Source of the DNA: Rhizobium tumorigenes
GTDB taxonomy: Bacteria > Pseudomonadota > Alphaproteobacteria > Rhizobiales > Rhizobiaceae
Assembly: GCF_003240565.2 (NCBI RefSeq)
Contig: NZ_CP117257.1
Coordinates: 124,001-188,000 of the forward strand
Reading direction: 5' to 3'
DNA length: 64,000 bases
Below, in pieces: positions 45,622 through 54,880 of the stretch. The stretch's first letter is position 1; every line of letters starts with the position of its first letter. Made by a program: the position numbers and the translations under genes. Under the pieces are notes generated by a model that was not told where the DNA came from, did not search any database, and saw only the letters and a list, made by a program, of their open reading frames with translations.

Positions 45622-47577
45622 ATGGATGCCGTTCGTACTGCCGTCATGAACAATCGCTTCAACGCGATTGTCGAAGAAGCCTCTGCCGCGATCTACCGCA
45701 CCGCCCACACGACTTTTGTTAAGATCGTGCAGGATTACCAGTGTGCGATTGCGACCGCCGAAGGCGAAATGTTCGCTTATCCGATGTTGTCTGGCGTCAA
45801 TGTCTTCGTCGGCTCCCCGTTGAAGCCGACGCTGGATGCCATCAGCCGGGAGAACCTGAAGCCAGGCGATATCATCATCACCAACGATCCCTTTGCCACG
45901 GACGGTCTGGTGACGCACCTGATGGACGTTACGCTGCTTTATCCGATCTTCTTCGACGAGAAGCTGATCGCGATCGGCTGGGCATTTGTCCATGCGTCCG
46001 ATATCGGCGGCGCCGTTCCAGGAAGTATCTCGCCAGCCTTCACGGAAGTATTCCAGGAGGGCCTCCGTATCAGGCCAATGAAGCTCTACGAAGGAGGGGT
46101 GTTGAACGAAGCGATCAAGTCGATTTTCCAGGACAACAGCCGAAGTCCGACCGAGTTGTGGGGGGACATTCAGGCCATGATCTCGGGCCTGAAGAGCATG
46201 GACCGGCGCGTCAGCGAGCTTTGCGAGCGATATGATCGTGAGAGTGTCGAGGAGGGGATGCAGGACGTCATCAACTACGCGGAGACCAAGGCCCGCGCGG
46301 TGATCAGGACGATTCGGGACGGTGTATATACCTTCTCGGACTATCTTGAAGGGATCCATGATGGTCAGCTGGCCTATTTCAGCGTGACCATGACGGTGAA
46401 GGACAGCGAGATCGAGGTTGATTTTACCGGCACGGATCCGCAATTGGCGGCCGCCTACAACCTGGTAACGGGGGCAACCACCCACCCCTACATTATCCAG
46501 TGCCTTTACGCCTACATCCTGACCGTTGATCCGCTGACGCCGCGCAACTCCGGTATCTTGCGGGCGATCCACGGCCATGCTCCGCGCGGCACGGTTCTCA
46601 ACGCGGTCTATCCCGCATCCGGCGGGTCTCGTGCTGCATCAGCGACACGCGCCTACGACGTTATCCTGGGGTGCCTCAATCAGGCACTACCGGAGGGCCT
46701 TGCCGCAGCCGGTGGCGGTATGAGCGGGGTTATCGTCGTTTCGGCTCCCGATCCTCGTACAGGCCGTGACCGTGTCAACGTGGTGGGTACGATCGACGGC
46801 GGCGGCGGTGCCCGCCGTGGCGTTGACGGCCTGGACGGATCGGAAGTACGTTACTCACAGCGCAGCGTGCCAGTCGAAGTCATCGAGATCGAAACGGTGC
46901 TGGTCATGCGGGCGCTCCGCCTCGTGCCGGACAGTCGCCGCGCGGGAAGATTCACCAGCGGCGCAGCGCTCGAAATCGAAATGGAAAACACGTCAAATCG
47001 CGCGGTCATAACGGTCAGAAACCTGAACCGGTTTGTGTTCGCGCCGTGGGGCTTCAAGGGGGGAGAGATCGGTCTTCTGGGTAAGGCAGTCGTCAATCCT
47101 GGCCGACCCGATGAGCGATCGGTCGGCAAGATCTCGGTTCTGGAGCTCGGACAGGGCGATATTCTCAGGATCACCAGTTCCACAGGCGGGGCGTTCGGCG
47201 AACCTCTTGAGCGGGATGTGGCGGCGATCGCGCGCGAGATCGAAAACGGCATGCTTTCCCCGGAGCGGGCCGCCGACGTCTATGCTGTCGTCTTCGACCG
47301 GGACGGTAAGATCGACGAGGCGGCGACCGCGGAACACCGCCGCGAACGCGGGAACCGAAGGTCAGTCGACTTCAATTTCTGCATCGAACGCCAGCGTCAG
47401 GACCTGGTGTGGTCGCAGCAGACACGCAGGGAACTGGCATCGCGGGCACTGACCTATGAACAGCGCATCCGCAGCCAGCTCGTCGATCGCGTTCATCACC
47501 GCCTGTTGGCGAAAGGTGAGCGGGTCGATGCCGTGAAACTGGATCAAGTCATCGCCGAAGAAGCCGGCCGGTTGTAG
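45622..47577 (+). CDS. hyuB: Hydantoinase/5-oxoprolinase subunit B (HyuB)
   Basis: This is the partner subunit of HyuA, 651 residues. Typical features are MFAYPMLSGVNVFVGSPLK, DIIITNDPFATDGLVTHLMDV, HASDIGGAVPGSISPAFTEV and VNVVGTIDGGGGARRGVDG. The C-terminus extends somewhat beyond the core with an Arg-rich segment (RRERGNRRSVDFNFC). It converges with a LysR-type gene, with a strong hairpin between the two. Confidence 0.9.
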   Translation: MDAVRTAVMNNRFNAIVEEASAAIYRTAHTTFVKIVQDYQCAIATAEGEMFAYPMLSGVNVFVGSPLKPTLDAISRENLKPGDIIITNDPFATDGLVTHLMDVTLLYPIFFDEKLIAIGWAFVHASDIGGAVPGSISPAFTEVFQEGLRIRPMKLYEGGVLNEAIKSIFQDNSRSPTELWGDIQAMISGLKSMDRRVSELCERYDRESVEEGMQDVINYAETKARAVIRTIRDGVYTFSDYLEGIHDGQLAYFSVTMTVKDSEIEVDFTGTDPQLAAAYNLVTGATTHPYIIQCLYAYILTVDPLTPRNSGILRAIHGHAPRGTVLNAVYPASGGSRAASATRAYDVILGCLNQALPEGLAAAGGGMSGVIVVSAPDPRTGRDRVNVVGTIDGGGGARRGVDGLDGSEVRYSQRSVPVEVIEIETVLVMRALRLVPDSRRAGRFTSGAALEIEMENTSNRAVITVRNLNRFVFAPWGFKGGEIGLLGKAVVNPGRPDERSVGKISVLELGQGDILRITSSTGGAFGEPLERDVAAIAREIENGMLSPERAADVYAVVFDRDGKIDEAATAEHRRERGNRRSVDFNFCIERQRQDLVWSQQTRRELASRALTYEQRIRSQLVDRVHHRLLAKGERVDAVKLDQVIAEEAGRL

Positions 47578-47640
47578 CGGCGGTGGTCTTGTGATCGTAA
47601 GCAGTTAGTGTGAACGGTCGTCAGAAAGTGCGGCTATTGG

Positions 47641-47670
47641 AAGGGACGCCTCCTCCAGGAGGCATCCCTT
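47641..47670. terminator. Bidirectional hairpin between hyuB and the LysR gene
   Basis: AAGGGACGCCTCC, loop TCCA, GGAGGCATCCCTT forms a 13-bp stem with one mismatch and runs into TTGTTCATT. It lies between convergent genes, so it can stop transcription from both sides. Confidence 0.8.
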
Positions 47671-47696
47671 GTTCATTCAGGATTTCACAAGCGCCG

Positions 47697-48617
47697 CTAT
47701 TTTCGCGCTGAAATCAGGTTTTGCGCAGCCAACGTCGCAAACTCGACGAAAGGCAGTATCCCTGGAACCGGGCAATCCGGATTCCAGCCCACGGCCATTG
47801 AAATTTCGACGGACATATCGTCCACAACTCGGGTAACAACGCCGTCGGGGGCCATCGCAGACACCCACTCCGGCAGGAACGTGATCCCGACGCCGGCAGT
47901 CACCAGGGCCAGAGCTGTATTGGTGTCGGAGACCGCTATGTCGTTCTCGATCAGCAGGCCGGCGCCGACAAGTTGTTCGTATACAGTCTCAAAACACGAT
48001 AGCTCGAAGCGCTTGAGCGCGAAAACACCGTGTCCGGCGAAATCTGATAATTTCAACGCGGTTTTTCTCGCAAGTACCGATTGGCGGGGCATGACGGCAA
48101 CAAATCGTTCCGACAACAGGTGCTGAAACCGTACCAGATTGCTGTTGGATGGCGGTCGCATCAACCCGACATGGAAGTCACCGCGCTCGATCCCTCGCAG
48201 AAGCTCTATGGAATCGACCTCTTTGATGACAAGCCTAGTCCTGGGAAACCTTTGCCGGAAACGGCTCAAGATCAAGGGGAGCAATTGACTGGTGGCCGGG
48301 CTGATCGCTCCGATGATCAGCTCTTCTCCGCCGGGACTGAGACCGCCGGCTTCCAGCTTGGCATTGAGGATCGCCTCGTCGATTTTCAAAAGGATCTCGC
48401 GCGCGTGATCAAGGAATGATGCTCCCGCACGCGTCAGCTCCACGCGCCGCGTAGAGCGGATGAACAGTTGCACCCCCATAAGCTCTTCAAGCCGCTTGAT
48501 CTGCTGGCTGAGCGTTGGCTGCGACATGTTCAGTCGGATCGCGGCTCTGCGGAAATGTAGTTCTTCAGCGGCAACGACAAAACAGCGGATGCTTCCAATT
48601 TCTATTTGATACGACAT
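47697..48617 (-). CDS. LysR-type transcriptional regulator
   Basis: This 306-residue regulator has the N-terminal winged helix-turn-helix FRRAAIRLNMSQPTLSQQIKRLEELMGVQLF (about 22-52) and a C-terminal effector domain. It lies between hyuB (convergent) and nocM and is transcribed like the noc transport genes. It is probably the specific regulator of hyuAB, though this is inferred from position only. It differs clearly from NocR at 52180-53082. Confidence 0.85.
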   Translation of the reverse strand: MSYQIEIGSIRCFVVAAEELHFRRAAIRLNMSQPTLSQQIKRLEELMGVQLFIRSTRRVELTRAGASFLDHAREILLKIDEAILNAKLEAGGLSPGGEELIIGAISPATSQLLPLILSRFRQRFPRTRLVIKEVDSIELLRGIERGDFHVGLMRPPSNSNLVRFQHLLSERFVAVMPRQSVLARKTALKLSDFAGHGVFALKRFELSCFETVYEQLVGAGLLIENDIAVSDTNTALALVTAGVGITFLPEWVSAMAPDGVVTRVVDDMSVEISMAVGWNPDCPVPGILPFVEFATLAAQNLISARK

Positions 48618-48637
48618 CTCCGCTCACCAATACAAAG

Positions 48638-48677
48638 CGACGTAACATTCAAACCCTAAGATTTGAATGTTACGTCG
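48638..48677. terminator. Perfect 16-bp inverted repeat after nocM
   Basis: CGACGTAACATTCAAA, eight bases, and TTTGAATGTTACGTCG form a perfect stem between the nocM stop (48732) and the LysR start (48617). It probably terminates nocPTQM transcription, but its position just upstream of the LysR gene also allows an operator role. Confidence 0.65.
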
Positions 48678-48731
48678 ACATTCGCCCGAGCGCACTCTTT
48701 CGATCGGTAATCCAACGGGGATTTCCAAGTT

Positions 48732-49457
48732 CTAATGCGTCTCCACGGCCTTCGGAGCCGTTCCGCCCACCCGGGCGCGCATGTGCGGATTGAGCCACCA
48801 CTCCGCCAGAATGACCAGGCGGCTGACAATGAACGTGATGAACAGGTAGATCGCACCGGCGACGATGAACACTTCGACCGGGCTGTAGGTGGCCGAGATG
48901 ATCTGCTTCGCCAGACCGGTCACTTCGACGATAGTGATTGTCGAAGCAAGCGACGTCGATTTGATGATGAGCATGACTTCGTTGCCATAGGCCGGCAACG
49001 CTTGCCGGATGGCGATCGGGAACACGATTCTCCTAAACTGGAGAACTGTGGACATGCCGACAGCGCGCGCCGCTTCGATCTGCCCGAGAGGAACCGCCTG
49101 TATGCCGCCCCGGATGATTTCGCTGGTATAGGCCGCGGTATTGAGGGCCAGAGCGAGGATCGCACAAAACCACGGTTCGCGGAACGACGACCACAGACCA
49201 ATTTCCGTGAGAAACCCTCTGAACTGAGCCGACCCGTAGTAAATCAGGAACATCTGCACCAGAAGTGGGGTCGATCGGATCAGGTAGACGTAGCCGTATG
49301 CTACCGAAGAAACGATGCGGTTTTTCGAAAGCCGCATAAGCGCGACAGGTACCGAAACAACAAATCCGATGAGGAGCGATATGAACGCGAGCGCCAGCGT
49401 CGTGGGGACGGCAGCAATGAGTTTGGGGAACGACTCGATGATGAGTTGAATATCCAT
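48732..49457 (-). CDS. nocM: Nopaline ABC transporter permease NocM
   Basis: This is one of two inner-membrane permeases of the nopaline importer, 241 residues with several hydrophobic segments. The ABC-permease EAA loop reads GQIEAARAVGMSTVLQFRRI (about residues 137-156). Its start follows the nocQ stop by one base, so the two are translationally coupled. It is the last gene of the nocPTQM order known from pTiC58. Confidence 0.92.
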   Translation of the reverse strand: MDIQLIIESFPKLIAAVPTTLALAFISLLIGFVVSVPVALMRLSKNRIVSSVAYGYVYLIRSTPLLVQMFLIYYGSAQFRGFLTEIGLWSSFREPWFCAILALALNTAAYTSEIIRGGIQAVPLGQIEAARAVGMSTVLQFRRIVFPIAIRQALPAYGNEVMLIIKSTSLASTITIVEVTGLAKQIISATYSPVEVFIVAGAIYLFITFIVSRLVILAEWWLNPHMRARVGGTAPKAVETH

Positions 49458-49458
49458 A

Positions 49459-50169
49459 TTATTGGCTCCTCACACCGCGGTTCGCCCACTTTTCAGCTTT
49501 AAGAAAGCCCCGATTTGACACGGAGGAAAGAAGAAGGAAGATCACGAAGGCGGTGATATAGAAGGTAAAGGGCTGCTTCGTCGAACCTGCCCCCATCGCT
49601 GCTGTCCGCATGATTTCGACCAGGCCGACAACGGAAATTAGCGACGTGTCCTTGAGCGTGAACTGCCAGACATTTCCAAGGCCTGGGAGGGCGAACCTAG
49701 CCGCTTGTGGGATCAGCACCCGCCGCAGCCGCAGCCACGGACCCATCCCAATGGACTTCGCCGCTTCGATCTGGCCGGGGGGAACAGCGAGAACGGCAGC
49801 GCGAATGACCTCGGTGGCATACGCTCCGGCACTCACGCTGATGCAGAGGACGCCGATCACGAAGATTGGAGGCTCAATGTACCCCTCGTATCCGAACAGT
49901 CCATTGGCGACGGTGCGCAGGAGTGTGCCGCCACCGAAGAATACCAGAAAGATGATAAGCAGTTCAGGCACCCCGCGAACGACCGTCGTATAGACGTCAC
50001 CGAGTAGGCGTAGCGACCAGAAACGGGATAGCTTTGCGGCAGCAAAAAGCGAACCAAAGATGATTCCGAAAAAGTACGAACAGGCTGCGACGACAACAGT
50101 CATCATCGCCCCGCGCACCAATTCATCGCCCCAGCCGGCATCTCCCCATTGCAATAGTGTCAAGTCCAT
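49459..50169 (-). CDS. nocQ: Nopaline ABC transporter permease NocQ
   Basis: This permease of 236 residues starts at MDLTLLQWGDAGWGDELVRG (ATG 50169), the usual family start; the frame is open 15 codons further upstream. The EAA loop is GQIEAAKSIGMGPWLRLRRV. It pairs with NocM to form the transmembrane channel of the nopaline importer. It lies 72 bp after nocT. Confidence 0.92.
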   Translation of the reverse strand: MDLTLLQWGDAGWGDELVRGAMMTVVVAACSYFFGIIFGSLFAAAKLSRFWSLRLLGDVYTTVVRGVPELLIIFLVFFGGGTLLRTVANGLFGYEGYIEPPIFVIGVLCISVSAGAYATEVIRAAVLAVPPGQIEAAKSIGMGPWLRLRRVLIPQAARFALPGLGNVWQFTLKDTSLISVVGLVEIMRTAAMGAGSTKQPFTFYITAFVIFLLLSSVSNRGFLKAEKWANRGVRSQ

Positions 50170-50241
50170 CGACCACGCCTCAAGCTTGCTAAACAGATAG
50201 AGCGCCGGCCACACGAGTGCCGACGCTCCTATTGAAAGTAA

Positions 50242-51120
<879 letters not shown>

Positions 51121-51157
51121 TTATTTCGAGTGTTGACTCTTCTGCGCGCTTGCGCGC

Positions 51158-51931
51158 TCACAGAACGCTGGAGAGAAAGGCCCGACACCTTGGTGACGTC
51201 GGGTTCTGGAACACTTCTTGCGGCGTTCCCTGCTCTTCGATTTGCCCCTTTTCGAGGAAGAGAACCTTGCTCGATACGTCGCGAGCAAAACCCATTTCGT
51301 GCGTCACCACGACCATCGTCCGCCCCTCCTCGGCGAGCTTCCTGATCACCTTCAGGACTTCACCCACCAATTCCGGATCGAGGGCAGAGGTTGGTTCGTC
51401 GAAGAGAAGCGCGCTCGGCTGCATAGCCAGTGCGCGTGCGATGCTGACGCGCTGTTGTTGCCCACCTGACAATTGAGACGGGTAGGCGTCGTGCTTGTCG
51501 GCAATACCGACCTTGTCCAGGAAATCCATTGCACGGTCGCGCACGTCGCCCTTGGGCTGCTTGAGAACGTGTACGGGGCCTTCCATGACGTTCTGCAGGA
51601 CAGTCATATGCCCCCACAGATTGAAGCTCTGGAACACCATCCCGAGTTGCATCCGCATGCGTTCGATCTTTTTGCGATCGACTCCGACCAATCGGCCGGC
51701 CGCATCGGTTTTGACGACAACCTCCTCCTGCCCGACCGCGATACGGCCCTTATTCGGCGTTTCGAGGAAATTCATACAGCGAAGGAAAGTACTCTTACCG
51801 GAGCCGGAGCTGCCAATTATCGAAACGACGTCACCCTTATTGGCCGTGAGTGAAATCCCCTTCAGAACTTCGAGCGTTCCGAAGTTTTTATGCACGTCTT
51901 CTGCCACCAAGGTGGGTTGAGTAGCGTCCAT
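51158..51931 (-). CDS. nocP: Nopaline ABC transporter ATPase NocP
   Basis: This is the ATP-binding subunit that drives nopaline import. The ATG at 51931 (AAGGGAA upstream) gives [17 protein letters not shown], 257 residues; an ATG seven codons earlier is possible. Walker A is [15 protein letters not shown], the signature [15 protein letters not shown], and Walker [13 protein letters not shown]. It is the first gene of nocPTQM, divergent from nocR. Confidence 0.93.
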   Translation of the reverse strand: MDATQPTLVAEDVHKNFGTLEVLKGISLTANKGDVVSIIGSSGSGKSTFLRCMNFLETPNKGRIAVGQEEVVVKTDAAGRLVGVDRKKIERMRMQLGMVFQSFNLWGHMTVLQNVMEGPVHVLKQPKGDVRDRAMDFLDKVGIADKHDAYPSQLSGGQQQRVSIARALAMQPSALLFDEPTSALDPELVGEVLKVIRKLAEEGRTMVVVTHEMGFARDVSSKVLFLEKGQIEEQGTPQEVFQNPTSPRCRAFLSSVL

Positions 51932-52113
51932 TCGCGTTCCCTTGTTTTTCATTCCTAATCTCTTGCAATGCAGCGGAAACTCTCACGGCAGGACAGCCGA
52001 GAATGACGCCGCTGGCATCTGCCAGCATTTATTTTCAACGATGCAGCACGTGTTAACATGCCCGCCGAAGTGCAATTCGAGATTAGGACCCAGTTTTCTA
52101 TTGTTACTAAAAG

Positions 52114-52174
52114 CTTGCCTTCCATATCGCAAGGGCAGTAATAAGTATGCGCCCATGCGCATATGTTATGGAGG
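52114..52174 (+). promoter_or_regulatory. nocR/nocP operator region
   Basis: This 61-bp sequence between the divergent nocP and nocR starts has a counterpart at 43237-43297. It contains GCAAGGGCAGTAATA and the partial dyad TGCGCCCATGCGCATATG, overlapping the nocR start region. LysR-type NocR is known to bind between these genes and to activate with nopaline. Confidence 0.7.
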
Positions 52175-52179
52175 GGACA

Positions 52180-53082
52180 ATGATTCAATCGCGTCAGTTG
52201 GAAGCGTTCCGGGCTGTGATGCTGACGGGAGGTATGACGTCTGCAGCTGATCTTGTGAGGATCACACAGCCCGCAATTAGCCGGCTGATCAGGGATCTCG
52301 AAGACGAAATAGGGATCAGCCTGTTCGAGAGAACGGGCAACCGCTTACGACCCACTCGTGAGGCCGGTATTCTGTTCAAAGAAGTGTCACGACACTTCAA
52401 CGGGATTCAGCACATCGATAAAGTCGCTTCCGAATTAAGGAAATCTCACATGGGCTCGTTGAGGGTGGCCTGTTACACCGCGCCGGCCCTGAGTTTCATG
52501 TCTGGTGTCATTCAGTCATTCATCGCCGATCGACCCGATGTATCCGTCTACCTGGACACGGTCCCCTCGCAGACGGTCTTGGAACTGGTCTCGCTACAAC
52601 ATTACGATCTTGGAATATCGATACTAGCCGGCGACTATCCCGGACTTACCGTCGAACCCGTCCCTTCGTTTCGCGCCGTCTGCCTACTGCCGCCAGGCCA
52701 TCGTCTCGAAGAGAAGGAAACGGTTCATGCGACGGATCTTGAAGGAGAGTCGTTGATTTGCCTCTCTCCAGTGAGCCTCCTGCGCATGCAAACAGACGCG
52801 GCGCTTGATAGCTTCAATGTTCATTGCACCCGAAGAATAGAGAGTAGTTTGGCGCTGAACCTCTGTGATCTGGTGAGCAGGGGGTTGGGGATTGGCATCG
52901 TCGACCCGTTCACTGCCGACTACTACAGTGCCAATCCGATTGTTCAGCGTTCCTTTGATCCAGTCGTTCCCTATCATTTCGCTATCGTCCTTCCGACCGA
53001 CAGCCCGCCGCCTCGTTTGGTTAGCGAATTCCGGGCAGCGTTGCTCGACGCTTTGAAAGCCTTGCCCTATGAAACCATTTGA
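52180..53082 (+). CDS. nocR: Nopaline-responsive LysR regulator NocR
   Basis: NocR activates the noc genes when nopaline is bound. The ATG at 52180 directly follows GAGGGGAC and gives MIQSRQLEAFRAVMLTGGMT, 300 residues. The winged helix-turn-helix spans SAADLVRITQPAISRLIRDLEDEIGISLFER (about 20-50). It is divergent from nocP and shares the operator region, the usual autoregulated arrangement. Confidence 0.93.
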   Translation: MIQSRQLEAFRAVMLTGGMTSAADLVRITQPAISRLIRDLEDEIGISLFERTGNRLRPTREAGILFKEVSRHFNGIQHIDKVASELRKSHMGSLRVACYTAPALSFMSGVIQSFIADRPDVSVYLDTVPSQTVLELVSLQHYDLGISILAGDYPGLTVEPVPSFRAVCLLPPGHRLEEKETVHATDLEGESLICLSPVSLLRMQTDAALDSFNVHCTRRIESSLALNLCDLVSRGLGIGIVDPFTADYYSANPIVQRSFDPVVPYHFAIVLPTDSPPPRLVSEFRAALLDALKALPYETI

Positions 53083-53214
53083 TCGTCAGCTTTGACGCCA
53101 TTGATCAGTCATCTGGGGTCTTAGCCCGGCATCGTGGTCGAAAGCCTGCGAAGATCGCTGTGGCCGCTTCCGGTGTTGCCGGCAGCGAAGAGGATGCTCA
53201 GACGTCCGCATATC

Positions 53215-54516
53215 TCATAGATAAGCTCCAGGAAAGACGATGTCCTGATCGACAAGGACATTGAACTTATAGCCAGGGCGAATTTCAAGCGTCGGCTGAA
53301 CATCCATGTTCCGTTGGATGGTACGATCAGCTACCCGCCCGAACGTCTCGGCGAAATTCCGCCGCGCCGCATCCGAGGCCGTGTCCTGGGTCGCGAGGGT
53401 CGAGCTTTCCGGAACGGCCATGTCGATCCCTGTTCCGATCAGGGCAATCATCACCGCCGAGCCGAACGTTTTCAAATAATGGTTGTTCACCTTGTCGCTG
53501 AAACCGCCATATCCTTGCGCATCCGTCCCCGACATGCCGCCGATCTGTAAAGTCGAGCCGTTCGGGAAGATGATGTCGGTCCACACGACGAGAACGCGTT
53601 TCTGTCCGAAGGAAACCTTGCTGTCATAACGGCCAAACAGCTTCGTTCCTTGCGGAATGAGCAGATGATGCCCTGTCGCGCTGTCGTAAACGCTCTGGCT
53701 CACCTGGGCGGTGATCCGGCCGGGAAGATCGGAATTGATACCCGTGATCAGTGTTGCCGGAATGACCGAACCGCGCTTTAGCTCGAAGGGCGATTGTTGG
53801 GGCACGACACGGTTCGGCAAGTAGCCAAGCTCTTTCAAGTCCGCGTTGAAGAAGTCCTCCTTGGCGCCTTGGGCAGTGGGATCAACGTTTTGACCACCGA
53901 GCCCGGCGCGCAACGCGGCCGCATAGAGATCGGGACCACTTGCCGTGTTTGTCGACGTCGTTGCGGCTCTTGCTTTCGTGTCCGCGGTCGCATCATGCGT
54001 TTCAGCACGCCCATCCAGTTTGCCGCGATCGATGGCAAGCGGCGCATCATAGGCAGCGTTGTTTGCCTGCAGGCGGGCCATCCGCTGGCGCTGCTGCTCA
54101 CGCAGAAGCTGCTCCTGTTGTTCTCGCTGAAGACGGGCACGCCAGACCCCTTCCGCTTCGAGATCCTGACCGCGCTGCTGCACCTCGTGTTGCCCCGGCT
54201 GCGGCGTGAAGGGATTGCTGGCCTTTTCATCGACCTGTTTTGTTTCGACCGGCGTCGGCTGGAAGGTGGTCTGCTGCTGTGGCTCGCCGATGATACCGTC
54301 GGTGACGCCGCGTTTGATCTGGTCGGCAAACGTCGAGGCGGGGTTTCCCGAACTTGTCTCCGGGCCGCCTTTACGTGTGGCCGCACACGACCACTGGCCA
54401 AGATGGTTTCCGCAACTCGTGTTCCTAACAGACTTGCGACCCTTGACGGCCACCGGGCAATGCGGAGTTTCACGCGTCTTGGATCGATCGATCACACCAT
54501 CTGCTTTCTCTTGCAA
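53215..54516 (-). CDS. trbI: TrbI-like conjugation protein, abnormal N-terminus
   Basis: TrbI is the VirB10-like scaffold of the Ti-plasmid conjugation channel. From GGPETSSGNPASTFADQIKRGV onward the protein is a good TrbI, with a Gln/Arg-rich coiled middle and the VirB10 C-terminal beta domain (LKRGSVIPATLITGINSDLPG, LLIPQGTKLFGRYDSKVSFGQ). The first 60 or so residues, however, lack the transmembrane helix that anchors TrbI (they read KGRKSVRNTSCGNHLGQW). No trbH or other trb gene precedes it, only an IS110 fragment. It is probably non-functional. Confidence 0.8.
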   Translation of the reverse strand: MQEKADGVIDRSKTRETPHCPVAVKGRKSVRNTSCGNHLGQWSCAATRKGGPETSSGNPASTFADQIKRGVTDGIIGEPQQQTTFQPTPVETKQVDEKASNPFTPQPGQHEVQQRGQDLEAEGVWRARLQREQQEQLLREQQRQRMARLQANNAAYDAPLAIDRGKLDGRAETHDATADTKARAATTSTNTASGPDLYAAALRAGLGGQNVDPTAQGAKEDFFNADLKELGYLPNRVVPQQSPFELKRGSVIPATLITGINSDLPGRITAQVSQSVYDSATGHHLLIPQGTKLFGRYDSKVSFGQKRVLVVWTDIIFPNGSTLQIGGMSGTDAQGYGGFSDKVNNHYLKTFGSAVMIALIGTGIDMAVPESSTLATQDTASDAARRNFAETFGRVADRTIQRNMDVQPTLEIRPGYKFNVLVDQDIVFPGAYL

Positions 54517-54577
54517 GTTCAGAGCATTAGATCAGCACGGTAGCATTCATATCATGCTCACCGAGATGGCCAATCTC

Positions 54578-54838
54578 CTAAACCGCCTGTGTCTGTCCTT
54601 CTGCCCGTCTGTACCTTTCGCCGCTCACCATGAGCTTCCAGGCGATGCGGGCGATCTTATTGGCGAGCGCTACAGCCACCAGCTTTGGTTTCTTGCGTTG
54701 CAGGAGTTCAAGCAGCCACTGGGTGGTATGTCTGCTTCGACCTGCCCTGACATATTGAAGAAGGGCGGTTGCTCCAACCACCAATATGCTCCTGAGCATT
54801 TCGTCGCCAGCTCGGGTGATCACCCCGAGCCTACAGGT
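54578..54838 (-). pseudogene. IS110-family transposase C-terminal fragment
   Basis: The minus strand reads LGVITRAGDEMLRSILVVGA, then LANKIARIAWKLMVSGERY, the C-terminal part of IS110/IS116-type transposases. The start and catalytic N-terminal domain are missing. It separates trbI from GALLS. Confidence 0.8.
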
Positions 54839-54880
54839 TCAGGTGGTGCAAGAGGGTGCACGTTGCGCACCCTCGTGCAC

